Below are positions 1 to 10,351 of a stretch of 64,000 bases of DNA, piece after piece. Position 1 is the stretch's first letter; each line of letters opens with the position of its first letter. The notes under the pieces were generated by a model, which was not told where the DNA came from, did not search any database, and saw only the letters and a list, made by a program, of their open reading frames with translations. The DNA lies in contig CM030939.1 in NCBI GenBank assembly GCA_018136815.1, positions 310,001 to 374,000 on the forward strand, read 5' to 3'. Both the position numbers and the translations under genes were made by a program. The DNA is from Isochrysis galbana. Lineage: Eukaryota; Haptophyta; Isochrysidales; Isochrysidaceae.

Positions 1-880
1 TTTTTAACACCCAGGGACTCTTATCTGCATTTTAAACATATTCTACATAGAAGAATAGCCACGGCAAACCGTTTTGCCGACGATCCGACATGCCGCTTTT
101 GTGGCATAGCCCCCGAGAGTTCCACTCACCTGGCCTCATGCATCGCGACGGAGCCCGTCTTTGAATTCATAGAAGGACTTGTAGGGATTTGCCTTAAACC
201 GGGATCCGAAATACCCCAACGTCTTTTCTGCTATCAGGTCGACAGACCGCACCCCTCCTCGGGATACCTTGGTATCCTGGCGTGGAGGTATATCCTAACT
301 GACTTCTATAACATCCAGTATGGCAACGCGGACGGCAGGTCCGTCAGGTCGATCTTAAGAGCGATCCTCACGAGATATCACCTGTTAGCAACGGCGAAAG
401 TCGGCTTCTTTCAGAGGCTAAAAAAACAACGGGAGAATATGGGGTTACACGCCCCGAGCAACAAACACATTAAGAAAATGATAAGCCCGCTGTACACGGT
501 GGACAAGGATTTCAACATAGGAACGTCGGAGGACCTCCTGCAAGCGGCAAGGGGGCTGGACCTACGTCACATCACCTAAAGTAGCTAACACTCTGGGTAG
601 GAATCACAGCAGTTATTAACGAAGGAGCCTAAAGTACTTAAGGGACAATAACCAGAGCTAACACCGAAATCAAAGGAAGATCCACAGTCTCCCGCCCCCT
701 TCTCTCCAACTCCTGGCCGAAACAGCGCGCGCGGCCTCCCCGGAACCAGCTTCTCCGCTAATGAGGGAACTGGGAAAGGGGGAGGGGGTTGTTAGGGGTA
801 AAGGTTGGGTAGTAGGGAGGTACACTAGCACACTGCCTCACGCCGCACACGTAGCGGGGTTTTTTAAGAAGATTTTTTTT
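1..880 (+). mobile_element. LINE 3' end: ORF2 C-terminus plus 3' UTR
   Basis: Frame 1 is open from the window edge to TAA at 577-579 (192 residues). Near its start is a C-x2-C-x8-H-x3-C knuckle (residues C31, C34, H43, C47), the arrangement found after the reverse transcriptase in many non-LTR retrotransposons. The reverse transcriptase itself would lie upstream, outside the window. A 3' UTR of about 300 bases follows and ends in a T-run at 873-880. Parts of the same sequence recur at 35196-35736 and 47556-47957, so this is an interspersed family. The zinc-knuckle assignment rests on spacing and context, not on a search. Confidence 0.75.
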
Positions 881-1174
881 ACATGCTACATGCTACATGC
901 TCATGCTGCTTTCATCTTTCATTCATACTCATGGCACATACGACGCGACGTAACGGTAACGGCGCTTGAAAAAAATGCACCCTTAATTGAGGTGTACCCG
1001 TGCAATTTCGACACGTTATGCCACTAAACGTTTGCCAAACGTTTGCACAAAACTTTGGGGGTTTCTCGGGCACAAAGCTTTACTATTTACCAGGCCCTAT
1101 TGAGTGGGGGGGGGGCACAGTCCGTCACAAGAAGAAAACTCCGACGCCCTCCCTCCCCTTGCGCGCGGCGCGCG

Positions 1175-2288
1175 ATGGAGCTCGAGGCGGCGCGGCGCAC
1201 GCTGGTGGGTGGCGAGCCTCTCGCGGCGGTGCGCGAGGGTTCGTGGTGCTGCCTGCTGTGCGAGCGGCGCTTCCGCTCGGAGCGGCACATCTGCCGCCAC
1301 CTCCGTCGCTCGGAGATGCACCGAGTGAGCGGCACAAGCCTTGCAGCCTGCGGTCTTCCTCTCTCTCTCCCCCCCTCCTACTCCCCTCTCCTACCCCCTC
1401 CCCCCTCCCGTCGCTCTCTGTTCCGTCTTGTCGCAGCTGACAACCATCTTCCGCCCACTGCTTCAACCGCTTCCTCTAATCCTCCCCTTCCCGCCCCACG
1501 CCCCTTCTCCCAATTCTCTTCCAACACCATTTTGCAGGATGCATATGCTGCAGCACTTCGTGCGCGTCGTTTGGTGGAGCCCTCGGGCGCGATAAAGCGC
1601 GGACGCGAGACTGAGCCAGATGCTGCACATGGCTCTCCGGGACTTCGCCCTTCCAAAGCGCCTCTTGGATTGGGTGTGGGTGTCGGCGGCAACATGGGAG
1701 TGAGCGCAATCGAGCAGATGGAGCTCGTGCAGCAACGCCTGGCTGCTGCCTCGAAGGTTCAAAAGCGGCAGAACAAACGGGAAGAGGATGAGGTCGATTC
1801 CAACCGGGTGAGGTTCTGTCTTGGTTGCACCATCTTCTCACTCGATGGTTGATATATCCTTTTCACACGAACCCCTGAGCAAGTCTAACATCCTGGCTCG
1901 TGTTCCTCGTAGGCGCGCTCCATCAACAACCAGATGGACTGGGAGTGTGGTGAATGCTCCACCTTCAACTTTGCTCGAGTGGTGACTTGCATTTCTTGCC
2001 GGCACCACGTAGACGGTAACACCCGCTACTTGACCAATCGCCTCAAGGAGCTCAAACAGGTGCAATTAGGACACCGCGAATCGCTTTGGGCTTGAGAGTG
2101 ATGATCGTCGCTCCGCACTCCCTCGCGGCTGACATTCACCGATCCTACGCCCATCCCAATTACACCAGGAGCGATTCGCCAAAGTCTTTGGCTCCAGCGT
2201 AGCCGGAATGCACGCGCCGAAGGCAAATGCTGACGGTTCCATGCCCGGTGGCTATGACCGCGATGCCCGCGCCTCCTTCCAAAGCTGA
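1175..2288 (+). CDS. C2H2 plus RanBP2-type zinc-finger protein (RBM5/10-like fingers)
   Basis: Four exons join in frame: 1175-1324, 1538-1807, 1913-2059 and 2169-2288. All introns are GT-AG and phase 0, and the protein is 228 residues. Residues about 24-46 form a C2H2 finger (WCCLLCERRF, later H and H) like the one in RBM5/RBM10. Exon 3 encodes a RanBP2-type finger (W-x-C-x2-C-x10-C-x2-C, with N before the second cysteine pair), a fold that binds single-stranded RNA or ubiquitin. Between them is a charged helical stretch. No RRM, OCRE or G-patch is visible, so this is not a full RBM5. Nuclear RNA binding is the likely role by inference. The ATG is the first one in frame before the C2H2 finger. 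Confidence 0.75.
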
Positions 2289-3279
2289 GTAGAGGGTCAA
2301 GATTTGTTGATTCAGTTGAGAAAGCAAGGACTAGACTTCCCACAAGATTTGCAATGCTCTATCACGTCGAGATGTGCTTGCCTATGAGATCGGTGTTGGA
2401 TTCCACCTACTGAACAACGTGTGTAAAAGTAAGCTTATCAGCGAACGAGTAGCGAGAGGTGCGAGTTGAAGCCACATGTGTGGCTTCTTTGTGCTTTCTC
2501 CTTGTTCTTGCTTGTCGGATCGGAATGATAAACCCTTGGATTACAAGGCCGATGTCCCATCTTCGATGGTCTGCAATTGTCTGTGTGCTCAGGCTCTGCA
2601 ATGCCGTGCAATTCGCGCTTAAGCTGTGCGATATCGGCTATCGGCACTGCGCTTAAGCTGTGCGACATCGGCTATCGGCACTGACTTGCGAGCGTGCTGC
2701 TCGTTGCTGCTCAACGTTATTTTCAAGGTGCCTATGGCTATGGGACGGGGGTTGTTGCGGGTGGGGGGTCGACAACCCCTGCTACGCTCAGTTGACAACT
2801 CCTGCTAGGCTCACCACGGGCTCTCTTCCACCGCCCCAAGCGAGCCTCTTCCTCATCCACGTTAGCATCGCCAAAGTCTCTCTGGCTCGCTCTCTCTCCG
2901 CCCATGGGACATGAGAACGGACCCACCCACTGTTTTGCTTCCCTGTGTCGATATTCCCCCGCCGCGGAAGATGCCCTCATCGTTCTCCTCTCGTGCGTCT
3001 CGTCCTTTTCTCTTCCTTCACACCGGACAGCCGAAAAAAAGGATAGACATGAACGATCTATACCCTATAGCTTCACGCTAGACACACAAGGCAAACTAGC
3101 CCCCAGTGGGAGTGGCGCACATACTGGCCGGACAATCCGAGACGAATCACGTCTGAGACGCGGCCACGTCAATGGACCATTACTCACGCGTAAAGATGCA
3201 CCGGAACTCGACGCACCCAGCGTGGACGCAGCACCAGCACCAAGTAATATGAGCCAGACACGAACACCAAACACCCCAA
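2289..3279. other. Spacer with a 34-bp tandem duplication
   Basis: I see no convincing gene. A 34-base unit (GCTTAAGCTGTGCGA...) is repeated back to back at about 2616-2683. The rest is mixed-composition DNA with short stop-rich frames. Confidence 0.5.
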
Positions 3280-3496
3280 ACGCCTGCCCGGAACCCGCAC
3301 TCTGAACCAGGGCCCATGGTCGCGCACCTGAGCCGCACCCCGGATACCGAAAATAAAGGAATGACGGGGGGAAAGGGAGGAGGTGAGGGTGAGGAGGTGG
3401 AGGGAAGGGAAGTAAGGGCGGTATCGGCAAATAGGTAGAAGTACCCATAGCTCTAGTATCTAGTAGGTGTTAGCCCAGAATCTTCGCAATGTTTTT
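3280..3496 (+). mobile_element. Short retroposon copy (purine-rich, T-run family)
   Basis: This segment matches 58765-58973. It has the GAACC..CAGG head, a CCGGATACCGAAAATAAAGG-like core, a purine-rich GGGAGG tract, then TAGTAGG..AGCCC.GAATCTTC and a short T-run. Reverse-oriented copies lie at 20586-20790 and 46402-46590. It has no ORF. The boundaries are approximate. Confidence 0.55.
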
Positions 3497-3567
3497 TCGC
3501 TCTCTTCTCTCTTCCTTCACACTCACACATCCTCCGCCTAGGTCTTGTACTTGGTACCCTTTCGAGT

Positions 3568-3831
3568 ATGGTTGCTCGAGCCGCGGCCCGGCCCAGCCGC
3601 TCAACGCGCTCGTGCGCGGCACGCCCGCCGCCCGCACCACACGCCGCGCCGTGTGGCGTGTGGCGGGTCGCGCACAAGGGGACGGGCTACGCCGGGCTCG
3701 GCGTGGGCGTCTACCAGGCCCTCTCGGGGCGCGCCCTCATGCCGAGCCAAGGCGACGCCGTTCTCGTCGCGTACGTGGTGCTCCTGGGCCTCTCCTTCGG
3801 GGTGCTCACGGGGGGGCTCATGGTAGGGTGA
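3568..3831 (+). CDS. Possible small membrane protein with transit-like N-terminus
   Basis: This 87-residue ORF starts with an Arg/Ala/Ser-rich stretch resembling an organelle transit peptide. It ends in one clear hydrophobic segment (AVLVAYVVLLGLSFGVLTGG). A GTGAGA donor-like site overlaps the stop region, so the reading frame could continue in another exon. I do not recognise a family. The GC-rich context makes a chance ORF possible. Confidence 0.3.
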   Translation: MVARAAARPSRSTRSCAARPPPAPHAAPCGVWRVAHKGTGYAGLGVGVYQALSGRALMPSQGDAVLVAYVVLLGLSFGVLTGGLMVG

Positions 3832-5078
3832 GAGTCCCCACGTCAGGGGAAGAAAACCCGAGGGAAAGGAGACCAAATGAAGGCAAGCCGCCTTGCTTCT
3901 TCATGTGAGCGTGTGTTCTCTTGGATGCAGTGTTCGTTTGGTGCTAATCGGGACCGGTCGTTGTCGGATCAATTGGGAGTGTCGGTGTTGTTGCGATACA
4001 ATCGCAACAAACGCAAGAAAGAGGGCTCTTGATGTGCTCTATGTGACACATATATGCATGTATGTAGCTTTAACATGTTGCTGTGCAACCTAGCTACACA
4101 TCTACACATACACATACCTAATGCAAAGATTTTAATGAAGGATATTTTTTGGATATTTGGGCTTCCCGAGGGATATATCGCAGATATTTTGCATGGATAT
4201 TTGGGCGTCTTTTGAGGGATACTTGTGCTTACCCCTAGTTCACACCCACGCACCCACGACTACGGCCGGTAGGCCTCTCTCCAGGAGCCGGGGAGATAGC
4301 CGCCGGGGGGGGGGAGGAGGGCGTCCGAATTTGGTCTGTGGGTGACCCTTTTTCACATTGTGGCTTGAAGGTCTTGCCTCCCTGCGGCTTCCAGGCGACC
4401 TCGTAGACGTAGTACGTAGTTGGGCGCTCCGCTTTGCAGCTTGCCACGAATGGCACGGCTGCCCGTGAGTCTGACTGCCTGCCACTCAAAGCCACGCGAC
4501 CCGACACCTCGCTTGTCCGTCGCGAGCTCCTTGCCTGCACGAGGTGCCATCGCTAGAGGCGAGAGAAGCCGATAGCAGCCGAACAAGAATCAAAAATTAC
4601 GGCCAGCGGCCGTTTTAACTTAATTCTCTGTACTTTTCATACAAGCCTTGAGTGACTAATAATTGCGCCCCGGTATAGAGCAATATAGAGAGATGACAAA
4701 TGTGACAATGTCCATCCCATCAACTCTAAGTCTAAGAGAAAGACCATAAGGAGCCCGACCTACGTACTACAGCTATAGGACGACGTACAGATACAGATAC
4801 TCGCACGTCACACAAACAAGCCACACAGGTGGAGGGTGGGTGGGTGAACAACGAGCGAACAATAAGGCAAACGCCTGAACAAGAACAACACTAAGCAAAA
4901 GCACTTGAACACTGTTCGACATGACGAACAACAGGGTTTGGAACTGAACACTATCTGAACGTTAAGCCTCAAAGTTAACGTTAAGGGGCTCTAGTTAGGG
5001 GGGGAGTAGGAGTAGGAGCGTAGTGTAGTAGAAATCATCTCCTAGAAAACAAGTTCAAAACCAAACCGATTCAACTCC
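3832..5078. other. Spacer; GGATATTTGGGC repeats and weak ORFs
   Basis: An AT-rich patch at about 4140-4230 repeats GGATATTTGGGC-like words. A minus-strand frame at 4235-4540 has protein-like composition but no recognisable domain. From 4600 to 5078 I see only AT-rich, stop-rich DNA. Confidence 0.4.
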
Positions 5079-5890
5079 TTAACGGGAAGTGGAGGTGAGG
5101 GGCGTGTTGAAGCGCGGGTAAGAAGACGAGGTGTACATGCGCAGAGACAGCACATGCGGCCGACGCAGCTGTGCCTGGACGCAATTTGGGTGCGCCACAA
5201 AGTCCTCAAACTTCATGCCCCGGTGTCCCTCATCAAACTCGTGGACGTGGTCGGGAAGCGGCTCCTCGCATGCCGTGCCGTGCAAAATGTAGCGGAGGTT
5301 AGCCTTGTCAGCCTCGGTACCGTAAGACTCGAACTCCTTGACGATGGCCTGCTCCTCGAGTTCCAGAAGGGACGGCAGCTCCTTGGGATCGATCCCCAAA
5401 GCGGCATTCAGGCCCATGGCCGCCTCCGACACATGGCCGAGAATCACAATTGTGCTTGGAACTTGTCCTCCCGGGCAGATGTCACCGTTGGCTCGGCATG
5501 TGACGCGTCGATGGGGACTAGTGCGCTCACAAACTTGTGGTGTTTGATACGTGGGAGACGCAGGTGGTCGCCCAGATCGGAGGCAAAGCTCGACTCCTGC
5601 AGATCGCCAAGGCTGTCTGCGCCCTGCTCGATACACCAATCAACCGCATCGCCGAATTTGTCACCGAGGTTAAGTTCGTCCATAACCTGAGCGAGCTGAG
5701 GGAACATCGCCAATTCAGCAGGTTCCCCCTGAACTCCAAGTACTCTAAGCGCGCCCGCCGCATTCATGCGCCCTTCGGCCGTTCCATCGCCAAGCAGCTT
5801 GACGAGCGGCGCGATGGCGCCCGCCTTGGCGATAGCCACCTGATTGGCGGCGTTGAGCGCCAGGCTCCCGATGGCGATAGTCCTCGCGCC
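5079..5890 (-). pseudogene. ARM - SAM-like - ADP-ribosyltransferase gene, frameshifted and truncated
   Basis: On the minus strand about 5890-5720 encodes an armadillo repeat (ANQVAIAKAGAIAPLVKLL). A SAM-like helical domain ending in LRLPRIKHHKFVSAL follows. After a frame change near 5455-5470, a segment contains LRMYTSSSYPRFNTPL, the arginine-centred first motif of R-S-E-type arginine mono-ADP-ribosyltransferases. The later S-T-S and E-x-E motifs are absent because a stop at 5079 ends the frame. ARM/SAM/ART combinations are known from protist genomes. The frame change and the missing catalytic half make an active enzyme unlikely. No clean intron explains the frame change. Confidence 0.6.
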
Positions 5891-6003
5891 GCTCGTTAAG
5901 CTGCTCGCCGATGGAACGGCCGAAGGGCGCACAACTGCGGCGAGCGCGCTCCAGAACCTGGCTGTCAACGCCGACAACCAGGTGACGATCGCCAAGGCGG
6001 GCC
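5745..6003. repeat. Head-to-head inverted armadillo repeat copies
   Basis: The plus strand from about 5884 encodes the ARM unit APLVKLLADGTAEGR and runs on to NADNQVTIAKAG at 6003. The minus strand at 5745-5820 encodes the near-identical APLVKLLGDGTAEGR. The arms are about 72 bp long with a 63-bp spacer, so the transcript of either strand would form a long hairpin. Confidence 0.65.
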
Positions 6004-7084
6004 CCCCCGCGCGAAATGCGTTGGATGCTGGCCTGTGGCACGGCGTCTCCGGGCTCGCCATTTCGGGCGCTCGCCGGCGCCGCTCTACCGCTCACTATTA
6101 TCTGTGAGTTCGTCGGCTGTGGCGCTCGCTCACATTGGGCACCGCGCCGGCAGCAGCCAGCGATTCGTGTGACGCAAGCGCTTCTCCGGCTGGAGATGCG
6201 GCGCAGCTCCCAGCTGCGCGACGAGCTCGCGGCGCGAGAGAGGTCGCCATGGTGGCACTGGAGCGGAGCCAGCAGCAGGCGGCGCGGCATGCGACGGCGG
6301 CGGCGGCGGCACTTAGGCCCAGGTCAATACTTGTACAAATTGTTCTGCAAGTTTGGGGGGCTACTGGATTGCGCCGCAAGTTTGGGCCCTCCCTGCAAGT
6401 GAGCGCAAGTTTGGGGGCGTGGTGCCCGCTCTCTACGAGTATAAGCCCCCCACCTATGAGTATAATCGCCCTACCTATAACAGTAAAAAGGCACGTTCAC
6501 GTTCCATCCACCTTCCCTGCCGACTTTTCCGACAAAAAAACAAAAAATTCGAACCACATTTGATACATAAACAAGACGTTTATTCACGTTAAAAGCGGGT
6601 CCTCTTAAAACCCCCGACAAAAGAGCCTGAAAAGATGAGCTTCCGCAGTACTTGACCGCATGTCGCGGGACGAAAATTGATCATTCGGAAGTGCCGACGT
6701 TCACTAAGGAGGTTCTGATGCGGTGGGCATCCAACAAGAGCAAGTTCCCTACATGGGCATCCGCGGCAAGGATTGCATTCAGCATGTCTCCAAATTCGGC
6801 TTCGTGTGGGAGACGACGCACGAGGCCTCACAGTGCTCAACCATGTCTATAAATGGAATGGCGGCTGATGATGTAGTACTCAAGCGATTGCAAGGCGCCT
6901 TGCCTTCATTCGGTGCCAGTTTTTTTTGTTGTAAAACGTTTCGATTGTTGAATCCCGGCTACCGCTACCGCCCCCCGACAATCACCAGGGCGTTTCCTCC
7001 ACGAAGTCTATGCCCAGCTGTCGGAACAGGTTCGCGATGCGCTCCCGTTGAGGAGGGCCGATACTACATACGCGTACCGCCAAG
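6004..7084. other. Spacer with repeated GCAAGTTTGGG words and one weak ORF
   Basis: At 6343-6420 the word GCAAGTTTGGG occurs several times. A plus-strand frame at about 6723-6950 has protein-like sequence (KDCIQHVSKFGFVWE) and could be a transposase or host gene fragment, but I do not recognise it. Confidence 0.35.
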
Positions 7085-7880
7085 TCGTGCACCGCCTCCA
7101 GAAAGTTGTTGGTTTTCCCCCCTACCCCCTCACGCGGAAATGTGTCAGATTGGGAGGAGGTCCCTTACGTGGGTGTTCCTTTTGTTGTAAACGCCAACTT
7201 GTACATGGGATTGAAATCTGACAACTTTCCGCGTGAGGGGGTAGGGGGGAAATCAACTACTTTCTGGGGGATGCACACCGGCCGAGCAGCCTACCCCGCC
7301 AAGTCGTGCATCGTCCCCAGAAAGTTGTTGGTTTCCCCGGTGTGCATCGTTCCCCAGAAAGTTGTTGAGTCCCCCTAAGTTGTCCGATTTTTTTGGGGGG
7401 GGGGCTTACGTCTTGTTTCATTCCTTTGTTTTGTAAACGCCCATCGTACATCATGGGGTTGAAATCTGACACCTTTCCGCGTGAGGGGGTAGGGGGGAAG
7501 AACAACAACTTTCTGGAGACGCTGCACCGCTTGGCGGGGTAGGCTGCTAGGCTGGCGTGCATTCCCCAGAAAGTTGTTTGTTTCCCCCCCTCCCCCCTCG
7601 CGCGGAAAGGTGTCAGATTAGCCCTCCCCCTCAAACTATGGGGGTTTTTAATGGACGAAATCTGACAACTTTCGGCGTGAGGAGGGAGGGGGGGAAATCA
7701 ACAACTTTCTGGAGGCGCTGCACGACTTGGCGGGGTAGGCTGCTCGGCCGGCGTACCTTTTTAGATTTGGGGCGAAAGCAGGGGAGGGGGGAGGCGCTCG
7801 CGGGGAAATCGAGCAATCCCTTAACCGACCTTTTTAGATTTGGGGCGAAAGCAGGAGGGGGGAGGGGGGAGGGGGGATGA
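7085..7880. repeat. Fold-back repeat array, left
   Basis: The array consists of repeated hairpin units. Each has an outer arm CTGACAACTTTCCGCG and an inner arm CAACAACTTTCTGG, both followed by their reverse complements across a spacer with GCACGACTTGGCGGGGTAGG. Units sit at about 7090-7220, 7215-7370, 7465-7615 and 7655-7745. A module GGAAATCGAGCAA with GATTTGGGGCGAAAGCAG closes the right side. The left flank (7140-7215) is the reverse complement of the right flank of the second array (10155-10240). Confidence 0.8.
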
Positions 7881-7965
7881 CGTGTAGTAGAGGAGACCCA
7901 TCATAATTGATAAAACGGGGGGCATCTGTGTGTGGTAAGTGAGGTGACGTACACAAAAAAACCCT

Positions 7966-8170
7966 TCCCTAAGAACCGAGCAAACTTCCTCGCAGAACCC
8001 CTTTCCTCAGAACCGAGCAAACTTCCTCGCAGAACCCCTTTCCTCAGAACCGAGCAAACTTCCTCGCAGAACCCCTTTCCTCAGAACCGAGCAAACTTCC
8101 TCGCAGAACCAAACAAACCACTTCCCCGCAGAACCAAACAAACCACTTCCCCGCAGAACCGAGCAAACCC
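7966..8170. repeat. 37-bp and 25-bp minisatellite
   Basis: About four copies of a 37-bp unit (AACCGAGCAAACTTCCTCGC...) are followed by two copies of a 25-bp unit (AACCAAACAAACCACTTCCC...). Both units share the words CGCAGAACC and AACTTCC/CACTTCC, so the second probably derives from the first. Confidence 0.85.
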
Positions 8171-8220
8171 TAGCTCCTGAAGATCACGTTCACGTCTCCT
8201 AACCACCCCCCCACCCCATC

Positions 8221-8772
8221 TCAGAGCCGCTGCTTCACTACCGCAGTCAAGGTCGCGGCTCGATCCTTTTGCACGCTGGTCACGCGAAGAACATCACCGG
8301 GGCGCTCCATCGTCTTGGCTTCTTGGATCATCATCTTCAACGCCTCTTCGGCACACTGTGCACCGATCATTTGGGAGGCGATCCGTTCCGCCTCCGCCTT
8401 CTGTTCCTTAGAAGCATGCCCACAGGCGGTGGACAAGCAGGAAAAGACGTCTTTGGCGTGCAGGTGCTTGTTGCTAAGCGCCTGGATCATGCTCATCAAC
8501 GTCTTCACATCTGGCAAGGAGCTGAAGTACATCATGCTAGCCAGACCGGTCACGATTGTCGAACACAACGACACTTGCCGCTCCCGTGGGTCGTGGGTGA
8601 GTAGGGCCATCAGCGCGAATCCGATGGTGTTCACATCACAAACCGCGATGGAATCCATGGGGAAGTCCTGGATGAAGGCCTTTGCCGAGGCCCTATCCAA
8701 GGGGGCCTTGAACAATCTCGAACATCTCAATCTTACTACAACTTGGTCCTGTCGGATTCGTGTCAGATTCAT
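8221..8772 (-). CDS. Unrecognised 183-residue protein, downstream of overlapping ORF pair
   Basis: An intronless ORF of 183 residues starts at an ATG that overlaps the stop of the upstream ORF by four bases (ATGA at 8769-8772). The middle and C-terminal parts look helical (EEALKMMIQEAKTMERPGD). No domain or signal peptide is recognised. Tight overlap is unusual for this genome, where other genes are far apart and spliced. The pair could come from a virus or mobile element, or be two halves of one frameshifted gene. Confidence 0.5.
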   Translation of the reverse strand: MNLTRIRQDQVVVRLRCSRLFKAPLDRASAKAFIQDFPMDSIAVCDVNTIGFALMALLTHDPRERQVSLCSTIVTGLASMMYFSSLPDVKTLMSMIQALSNKHLHAKDVFSCLSTACGHASKEQKAEAERIASQMIGAQCAEEALKMMIQEAKTMERPGDVLRVTSVQKDRAATLTAVVKQRL

Positions 8773-9383
8773 GGGCGCGAGAGTTCACTTAAGAACATTA
8801 CGAACTTGTCTGGTAAATTTAGATCTGCATAAAATCCCTCCTTATATTTCATTATACGCAGTATAACTGAGTCATGCAGAACACAAGGTATGGGTTTACG
8901 GTTTTGAAACACGTTTCCGAATGCAGTCATGATTTCGTCAAATGTACTGTTTACCGTGATTCCACTTGCAAAATAGTAGAAGAAGATTGCAGTGAAGAAG
9001 TGACCTTTGTACTTTATAACGTCTTCCATGTTTTCAGCATCTACCCGACATATTTCGTCAATTACCTGATCTTTTATTTCATGTGGTTGTGTAGTGTGAT
9101 TATATAAAGTGTTGAGTGCAAATGCGATTTGCCGAAACTTGACGGTGCTCATAGGCTTATTAAACACCTCATACTTATCTAAGCGAGACATCCTCATCAT
9201 TTCTTGATGCAAGTTTTTCTTTCTCTTGTAAAGCGAGTCAGGATAACCTTCTTTTTTATTAAACGCACGCCTTTTTTCTATATACTGCCCATATATCTCG
9301 CGGAAGAGATCCGGATTTTGAATTACCTCTTGTTCCGCGGTTTTATGTGCAAGGACTCTTTTTGCGAGTTCGTGGTCATGCAT
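8769..9383 (-). CDS. Unrecognised 204-residue protein, AT-rich coding
   Basis: This intronless ORF is Lys/Tyr/Phe/Asn-rich (KRRAFNKKEGYPDSLYKRKK) and clearly AT-richer than the host genes nearby. It contains one hydrophobic aromatic run (FFTAIFFYYFASGI). The initiator is MHDHEL, the only upstream in-frame ATG. I recognise no family. Base composition, lack of introns and the flanking fold-back arrays suggest acquired DNA such as a viral or mobile-element gene. Confidence 0.55.
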   Translation of the reverse strand: MHDHELAKRVLAHKTAEQEVIQNPDLFREIYGQYIEKRRAFNKKEGYPDSLYKRKKNLHQEMMRMSRLDKYEVFNKPMSTVKFRQIAFALNTLYNHTTQPHEIKDQVIDEICRVDAENMEDVIKYKGHFFTAIFFYYFASGITVNSTFDEIMTAFGNVFQNRKPIPCVLHDSVILRIMKYKEGFYADLNLPDKFVMFLSELSRP

Positions 9384-9429
9384 GTGTTTTTTGTGAACGA
9401 GTCGCTTCTCTGATCTACATGGATCAAAA

Positions 9430-9555
9430 AAAGTTCCACCCCTCCGCAGTTTCCCCCCCCCTCCGCAGTTTCTCCCCCCCTCCGCAGTTCCCCCCCCCTC
9501 CGCAGTCCCCCCCTCCGCAGTTTCTCCCCCCCCTCCGCAGTTTCCCCCCCTACCC
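9430..9555. repeat. CCCCTCCGCAGTTT microsatellite
   Basis: CCTCCGCAGT is repeated six times with variable C-runs between copies. It leads directly into the second fold-back array. Confidence 0.85.
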
Positions 9556-10345
9556 CCTCGCGCGGAAAGTTGTCAGATTAGCCCTCCCCCCCAAAAACTA
9601 TGGGTTTTTTTAATAGACGAAATCTGACACATTTCCGCGCGAGAGGGGAGGGGGGAAACCAACAACTTTCTGGAGGCGCTGCACGACTTGGAGGGGTAGG
9701 GTGCTCGGCCGGCGTGCCTTCCCCAGAAAGTTGTTGTTTTCCCCCCCTACCCCCTCGCGCGGAAAGTTGTCAGATTAGCCCTCCCCCCAAGCTATGGGGT
9801 TTTTATAATAGACGAAATCTGACACATTTCCGCGTGAGGGGGCAAGGGGGGGAAGCAACAACTTTCTGGAGGCGGTGCACGACTTGGCGGGGTAGGCTGC
9901 TCGGCCGACGTGCCTTCCCCAGAAAGTTGTTGTTTTCCCCCCCTACCCCCTCACGCGGAAAGTTGTCAGATTAGACCTCCCCCCAAACTATGTTTTTTTT
10001 AATAGACGAAATCTGACACATTTCCGCGCGAGGGGGGAGGGGGGGAAACCAACAACTTTCTAGAGGCGCTGCACGACTTGGCGGGGGGGGGGGTGCTCGG
10101 CCGGCGTACCTTCCCCAGAAAGTTGTTGATTCCCCCCCCCCTACCCCCTCACGCGGAAAGGTGTCAGATTTCAACCCCATGAACTAGTGGGCGTTTACAA
10201 TAAAAAGAACACCACGTAGGAGACCTCCTCCCAATTTGACACCTTTCCGCCTGAGGGTGGAGGGGGGGGGGCGCGCTCGCGAGGAAATCGAGCAACATCC
10301 CGTCCGACCTTTCTCGATTTGGGGCGAATGCAGCGGAGGGGGCGC
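9556..10345. repeat. Fold-back repeat array, right
   Basis: The hairpin units are the same as in the left array, at about 9620-9775, 9815-9975 and 10005-10170. A half unit at 10230 follows, then the closing module GGAAATCGAGCAA with GATTTGGGGCGAATGCAG at 10283-10335. Inner and outer arms are nearly identical between units, which implies recent duplication or gene conversion. Confidence 0.8.
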
Positions 10346-10351
10346 CCGACG

